Source: Rhizophagus irregularis (lineage: Eukaryota > Glomeromycota > Glomeromycetes > Glomerales > Glomeraceae). Taken from it: DNA of 64,000 nucleotides. Numbering within the stretch: position 1 is the stretch's first letter; the number at the start of each line of letters is the position of its first letter. Shown piece by piece: positions 58,544 through 64,000 of the stretch. Position numbers and translations under genes: made by a program. The stretch lies in assembly GCF_026210795.1 (NCBI RefSeq), contig NC_089446.1:4183001-4247000 (forward strand). Reading direction: 5' to 3'. The notes below the pieces were generated by a model. It was given only the letters and a program-made list of their open reading frames with translations, was not told the origin of the DNA and did no database searches.

Positions 58544-59516
58544 GGTCCTATTATTACTGAAGTTGATTTAAAAGAAGCACAAGAGAGATTAAAAAATATG
58601 GTTTATCTTATAAAAAATACATATGGACCAGAATTCATACCAAGTAACATACATCCTGCACTTCATATTTCTGATTACTGACGTGATTATGGTCTTATAT
58701 ATAGTTTTTGGCTTTTTCCATTTGAGAGATTTAATAGGTATATAGGTAAGGTACTTGATTATTTTGTTGCCTTCTGATATCTTTTTTTTTAAAAAAAAAA
58801 ATAATAATCCATTATTTTTAGAATCATATTCCAACAGTAACCAAAAAATAGAGCCTAAATTGATGAAAATTGTCCTTAAAAATACTTTGGTTGATTATCA
58901 TCTAATACGTAAATGAACATCTGGCCTTTTAGACAAATCTCTTTACTTTCTTGTAAAAAAAAAAGATGTAGGTAGTTTGGCACTTATAGCAGAAAGAGAA
59001 GAGTTATAATATTTCCTATCCATGAGACATAGCATATCTAAAATATATGGTACTGAAGCAATACCAGATCAACTACTTAAACCATCATATTTAAGAGTTA
59101 TTATTTTTTCAGAATTGCAAATGTTTATATGTAAATGATACAAAATGTTATACAAGAAAGATCATAATGAAATATTAGGATTTATGGACTTACAAATTAA
59201 CCAGTATGCAAAATTACAAATTGGCTCAGAAATATTTAGATCTGTGGTTGCAGGTTGTCATGAAACAAATTCAACTATTCTTGCGAAATGAAAAGCATTT
59301 AGTGATGAAACAATTAACATATATCTAAGGGAGGTTCAATATTACTTTGAACATACACTTAGATTACCTGAAGAGTTAAGAACCCATCTTTTAGCATATG
59401 TCAAATGGTATAAGAATGCACCATTCTTTGATATTCAGTTTAAACATAGATTTATAGAATCAGAATTATTAAACACTGAATTATGGAAGGGTAAATACTA
59501 TAAGGAAGGTTGTAAT

Positions 59517-60795
59517 AGGACCCCGGAAAATGCTTATATATGTAAGGTACCAAGGTGCTTAGCCAACATAGTAAAGTTTTATGATGTAAGAATTTTATAA
59601 TGCTTAATTTTAAGAAAATTTTATACTATGTAAGATAATTAAATTGCATATTTTTGGTATTATTTTAAAATACTAAGAGTTTTTAGTTGCTTATTTTTCA
59701 TATTTATATAACTTTTTAAAATATTATATATTGAATTTATAATTAATTTTTATTTTATTTTTACTAACGGTGAGTGTTAATTTTGTACTACATTTCACAA
59801 TTTTATATAAATACATAAACAAATTAATTATCTGTCAATAGTATCTTTTTAATTTTTATTAAACTCAGTGTATTATTTTTAATATAAAATTACTATATTA
59901 TACATGTTTATTTTGTTAAATAAAATTACTATAAATATGTTTTACTTTAAAATATAATTTTACTACTCACCACTTTGGTTATATCAAATTATCTTTTATG
60001 CTTAAGTAAGTTTGTTCAGCAAGTTAAATCTACTTGTATTTTAATTTTCATAAGACTAATAAGTATGATATTTATATAGAAAAGCATATTTTTTTTAACG
60101 GTAATAACTTTTAAATTTTTTACTTTTTCGTTTATAACTTCAGAGCGTAATTACACCACTTCAGTCAAATGAAATCGACTTCCTAAATTAATTAAAAGTT
60201 GTTCAGCAAGGTCGAAACTACTTATATATTAATTTTCATGAGTGTGGGTATAATACTTATGGAGAAAAGTGCATTTTTCATAACAGTACTAACTTCCGAA
60301 TTTTTCATTTCTCCGTTTACAACTTCAGAGCGTAATTACGCCTCTTTGGTCAAATGAAATCGACTTTCTAAATTAATTGAAAATTGTTCAGCAAGGTCGA
60401 AACTACCTACATATTAACTTTTATGGGTGTAAGTATAATACTTATGGAGAAATTTACATTTTTTGTAATAGTATTAATTTCGAATTTTTCTTTTACTGTT
60501 TATTAACTTTATTAATTGAATATTGTTAACCTACTTGTATATTATGTTTAGTTTAGCTTCACAACATATTTAAAATTGGATTTAATAAAATATATTAATT
60601 AATAAATATATTTTATAAATTATATGTGTTATAATAAAAATTTAATTAGGTTAGAAGATTGATTTGCTTATTTTTATATAATTTTTAAGGTTAGATATCA
60701 ACAATGCTTAGCGATTATAGTAAAAACCTATGCTTAGAGTTACTAATAAAAAATATTTTTGGGACCTTACCTATATAAGTATTTTCCGGGATCCT
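59517..60795. mobile_element. AGGACCCCGG-ended element, 8-bp target duplication
   Basis: The left end AGGACCCCGGAAAATGCTTA and right end (inverse) AGGATCCCGGAAAATACTTA are flanked by the perfect 8-bp duplication GTTGTAAT (59509-59516 and 60796-60803). Removing it restores the copy-3 CACTA frame (KEGCN then SLIAIHRIL). The interior has a tandem repeat of about 181 bp (TTCAGAGCGTAATTAC at about 60139 and 60322). Non-coding. It shares its first ten bases with the LINE-bearing MITE at 21320. Confidence 0.93.
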
Positions 60796-61014
60796 GTTGT
60801 AATTCACTAATAGCGATCCATAGAATATTGTATAGAGCCACAAAAATTAGAAATATTCAAGTCGGTAAATAAAATTAAATATCAATAACGCCGTTAAATA
60901 GAAAATTCAATTTATAAAGATTAATTCAGTCCAGATTGAATATGTGTTTTACAATTACAAATAATAAAACGTGGTAAAATATAGTCAACTGAAACATTTC
61001 TTAATAGTTAAACC

Positions 61015-61367
61015 TAGTGTTGTTAAGTCTAAGTTGCACTGCAGCTTGCTGAACCGCGCCGATGGGATTGATCAACTTGCACAAGTTGCAACTTTAGGCT
61101 GGCTAAATTGAAGCAGGCTGATGAAACCAATAATCCAGCTGGCATTACAAAAAATTACAAAAATTTTAGCCCGCGTTATGAATCAGTGCACAAAGATTTT
61201 TCCTTGTGTAATTTATGATTCTGGCTGGCACTACAAATTTGACCAAAATAACAGCCACCCATCGGTTCTATCGGTCTGTTGCAATTTCAATCGGTTCAGT
61301 CTGGCTTGGCACGACTTCTATCGGCTTAACTTAAAAGTCAGACTGAGTCAGACCATTAACAACACTA
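61015..61367. mobile_element. hAT-like MITE, 353 bp, 8-bp target duplication
   Basis: Ends TAGTGTTGTTAA and (inverse) TAGTGTTGTTAA are flanked by the perfect 8-bp duplication GTTAAACC (61007-61014 and 61368-61375). The interior is GC-richer than its surroundings, with GGCTGG/GCTGGC and CAACTTGCACAAGTTGC foldbacks. The 83-aa frame inside is fortuitous. Confidence 0.93.
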
Positions 61368-61375
61368 GTTAAACC

Positions 61376-61841
61376 TAAAACTAAAAATAGTTAGTCTAGT
61401 TAGTCAACATGTACATCCCGTCACATGCAGCACATATGAATTCTTTCATCTCAGTATGTCAAATATATCATTATACTGAAATTATTGATATTACTTTTCT
61501 TATAGTAAATAAGTATATATCAAATTAGATCTTAATTTAATATTAATCTACACTGTAAGTATGGAACTTAATTTGATCTTAATTTATGCTGTTTTAGAAT
61601 AATATTGAACAATTAGACAAATGATCCTATAAAATTAATTACACATGACATTTGTATTGTTTTCAGTTGATATACTGATATTTAATATACCAATATATAC
61701 CAACTATCCATTGCATCAAAATATTGTTTGTCTTTTGACGTTCCAGATACATGATTGTTTAAATTAGTCCACGTTCGTGGATTGAAATCTCGTTTTCATC
61801 TATCAGCTTGTCCTGACTTTTTAGTTGTAATCTCTTTCCAG
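61376..61841. other. AT-rich spacer
   Basis: No repeat or gene of note. CTTAATTT words near 61530-61575 repeat a few times. Confidence 0.4.
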
Positions 61842-62030
61842 GACCCTGGATATCTAATATAAAGGTCATAATGGACTTTTGGCCAAAAACACCCCTTTTT
61901 GCTGAAACTCAAAAAATCATTTTTTGTAAATATCTCAGCATCCAGTGATTCAATTTTAATGAACTTTTTTTTATTTTGTAGCCCTCATTTAGCTCTACAA
62001 TTTAAAAAAAGAGTTCATCAAAATTGGCTA
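61842..62030. mobile_element. Truncated copy of the AGGACCC MITE
   Basis: From AGGACCCTGGATATCTAATA onward, about 187 bp match the inverse complement of 29660-29853 almost base for base, including TGGACTTTTGGCCAAAAACA and CATCCAGTGATTCAATTTTA. The other end is missing; similarity stops at about 62028. Confidence 0.9.
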
Positions 62031-62990
62031 AAACTAAAAGACAACTACAGGTTAGCCAAATATCTAGAAAAAGAGGTTATTACTATACATGAAGTTGAAA
62101 TTAAAGCCCAAAAGTAGAAATATTTTGACTTGGGAAGGTCAAAAGTTGAAATTTAAGTCGAAATGGTCAAAATTACATCATAGTCATGTGATTTTTATAA
62201 TTATAATTTAATATAAAATTTTAAATGTGAATAATTGCATCAATATTGATGCTACAGATATGAAATATATATCATTGGAATCCTCTCGATGAGCTGAATC
62301 CAACCGCGTAAAGATCATAAAATCGAATCACTGGATGCGAAGATCGTTAACTTTGAATTTTAAAATTATTGTTTACTATAAAAATTATAAGACTATTTAA
62401 TACCAAATTTTAAATGTAAATAACTCCGTCAATATTAATGCTACAAATATGAAATACATATCGCGTAAAGATCATAAAAATCAAATTACTGGATGCGGAG
62501 ATCGTTAACTTTGAATTTTAAAATTACTGTTTACTATAAAAATTACTATAAAAATTATAAGACTATTTAATACCAAATTTTAAACGTAAATAACTCTGTC
62601 AATATTGATGTTACAAATATGAAAATACATATCATAAGAATCTTCTTGATGAGCTGAATCCAACCGTGTAAAGATCATAAAAATCGAATCACTGGATGCG
62701 GAGTTCGTTAACTTTGAATTTTAATATTATTGTTTACTATAAAATCATATGACTATAATGTAATTTTGACCATTTTAACTTTTGGAGGGCTCAAGTCAAA
62801 ATCATTTCGACCATTTCGACCATTTCAACTTTTGGAGAGTTCAAGTTGAAATCATTTTGACCATTTTGACCATTTTGACCATTTCGACTTTTGGAGAGCT
62901 CAAGTTGAAATCATTTTGACCATTTTGACCATTTCAAAGGTCAAAATTAACCAATTTCAGTTTCATGTATACTATATACCCAATTTTTAA
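62031..62990. repeat. Foldback block with three tandem units and GACCATTTTGACC repeats
   Basis: TCATATGACTATAATGTAAT-like arms at 62175 and 62745 are inverse, with AAAAGTTGAAATTT/CATTTTAACTTTTGG outside them. Between them lie three units of about 170-190 bp (starts near 62220, 62407 and 62577), each with GTCAATATTGATG and AATCACTGGATGCG. On the right, CTTTTGGAGAG and TTTTGACCATTT repeat about three times every 60 bp. Probably a MITE; no duplication was identified. Confidence 0.7.
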
Positions 62991-63174
62991 GAGATTTACT
63001 AATCAGATTTTAATGAAATTTATATCATTGGATTTGTCTTGATGCAAGGAATTTAATGGCAGTGAAACTATATTCCCAACATTAATATTGACTAAGTTAT
63101 TATAAAAAATGTATTTTTTTTTTTTTTTTTTTGCAAGGTAGTGCAATTTGTGAGTTTATTAATTATATAAAAGA

Positions 63175-63994
63175 CAGAAAGTTCTGTTACATGTATAATT
63201 AATTTATTTAAAACTCCAAACCAGTCCCCCATCTATAAGATTGCTTCCGTACCCTACTATCACCTTATGAAATTCACCTATATCCTCCCATAGTAGCTAT
63301 CAGATTATATAGGATCATTATCATCATATGGCTTTAGTAAATGCTTTCACTATCCTCTAAACAAAAAGAAGAACTATATTTGTATTTATATAATTTGATA
63401 TTATTATATGCCTTCCAAATTACCCTATTTCCATTTTTAACAAACTGACTCATATATTGTCTTGTTTTTTCTAAAGCAACTGACCACTGTTCACTATATT
63501 TGAAAATTTTCCTTCCCTTCAGGTCATATGTACCATCTTCCACTTGCTAGGTTGGAATTCTTTCATATGCAATACATTGTTGTGCTAATATTCTTTTCCT
63601 TAAATCTTGCTTTTTAATTCCTTTTGTACGTTCCCAATCTGCAACTAGGTCACAACGTGGTTGCCAAATAACCTTATAAAATTCAGTAATAAACATTTCT
63701 AAAAAAATGGAAGTAATTGTTAGTGTGGCTTTTTTTGACTTGACAATAGACCTGAGTTCTCTATATCTTCCTTTTGGGAAAAAATTCCTTAACATTAGAT
63801 GTACAAATGGGATAGGTAACTCTCGGTTAAAACCTGTTATATGAATAAAGAAATTTCTATTCCATAAATATAATTGTTGTGTGTCCTCTTGATTTAGTTG
63901 AATATATTCTTTTTTTGAGAGAAAGTTTTTAAGCATATGTTCACATTTGTTTATAGTATTGTTAGCCACTATTAACCATTTATCTCTGAGTTGC
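63175..63994 (-). pseudogene. Unrecognised protein, broken by a stop, upstream part outside the window
   Basis: A continuous frame on minus reads QLRDKWLIVANNTINKCEHM from just inside the right edge. It passes LFLWNRNFF-like residues (LYLWNRNFFIHITGF), RELRSIVKSKKATLTITSIF and FYKVIWQPRCDLVADWERT, meets a TAG near 63547-63549, and continues in frame VEDGTYDLKGRKIFKYSEQW to a stop at 63334. A TAG near 63990 lies upstream. The composition (aromatic and basic, with W/R clusters) and one-stop damage suggest a transposon-encoded protein, but I recognise no domain and assign no function. Confidence 0.5.
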
Positions 63995-64000
63995 TAGCAA

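Larger units (their letters stand above)
42430..60862 (+). pseudogene. CACTA transposase copy 3, in four pieces separated by nested insertions
   Basis: Piece 1 (about 42430-42766): ALMKCYRCEKR, then YGVRWSELLHLLYMNPIRF and AVDPMHCLFLGVAKWIIKSI. Piece 2 (57245-57510) resumes in frame: QKKLSMKQLRVAQNRMDHIK, LPSDIGCIPPKI, LIADQWKIF, DRKILGYFVW. Piece 3 (58544-59516): GPIITEVDLKEAQ, IHPALHISDY, YSFWLFPFERFN, an intron-like gap at about 58745-58821, and finally LAYVKWYKNAPFF..NTELWKGKYYKEGCN. Piece 4 (60804-60862): SLIAIHRILYRATKIRN. Each piece aligns in order with the transposase of copy 1. Between them lie CACTA copy 2 (42767-57244), a TIR element (57511-58543) and an AGGACCCC-ended element (59517-60795). 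Point stops also occur in pieces 1 and 3. This is the oldest layer of the stack. Confidence 0.85.

Noticed and set aside
61121-61372. 83-codon ORF
   Set aside because: Lies inside a MITE with clear ends and an 8-bp duplication, and contains its foldback words.

Overview
The window reads as AT-rich nuclear DNA of an early-diverging fungus. The best fit is an arbuscular mycorrhizal fungus (Glomeromycotina, Rhizophagus/Gigaspora-like). The reasons are short GT..AG introns, a fungal cytosolic phospholipase A2 gene, and a very dense set of nested CACTA, Plavaka, MULE, hAT, Tc1/IS630-like and LINE elements. Taxonomy is an inference from gene and transposon style; there is no marker gene. Only two genes look like ordinary host genes: a multi-exon cPLA2-like phospholipase (1-1701, minus, running off the left edge) and an intronless polytopic membrane protein (2621-3664, plus). 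No tRNA, rRNA or CRISPR array was seen.

Layout. 6.5-8.0 kb holds two nested hAT-like MITEs. 9,363-16,471 is an end-to-end CACTA transposon with 3-bp target duplications, a tnp2-type transposase on plus and a divergent Ser/Thr/Pro-rich coiled-coil gene on minus, both damaged. 16.5-18.1 kb is a broken Tc1/IS630-type transposase, beside a palindrome of about 2.1 kb that, with its flank, took two hAT-like MITE insertions. 21.3-29.9 kb is a small MITE split by a LINE of 8.2 kb flanked by 14-bp target duplications. 30.5-32.8 kb is a MULE pseudogene with telomere-like repeats in its intron. 33.1-34.2 kb is a pogo-like MITE. 34.4-37.7 kb is a hAT transposase pseudogene split by a MITE.

From 42.4 to 60.9 kb lies a nested stack. 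The reading frame of an old CACTA transposase (copy 3) stops at 42,766 and resumes at 57,245. Between these points is a second CACTA element, which contains a palindromic Tc1-like MITE and a 9.75-kb TA-flanked element (47,486-57,239). That element carries a Plavaka-type transposase, an intact SANT/Myb-like DNA-binding gene and an acidic coiled-coil gene. Two further insertions split the last part of the copy-3 frame. 61.0-63.0 kb is more MITE sequence, and a broken ORF I do not recognise runs to the right edge.

The most unusual feature is a pair of intron-like arrays, one on plus (38.8-40.9 kb) and one on minus (44.1-47.15 kb, inside CACTA copy 2). In each, mini-exons of roughly 20-55 nt alternate with introns of about 75-116 nt. 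The introns share a plan: a hairpin at the 5' splice site, a second hairpin whose loop carries a branch-point-like TACTAAC/TACTAAT, and a T-rich GTAG or ATAG acceptor. A mitochondrial cox1 fragment is embedded in one plus-array exon. A second theme is a palindromic core (ATCCAGTGATC) that recurs inside MITEs with unrelated termini.
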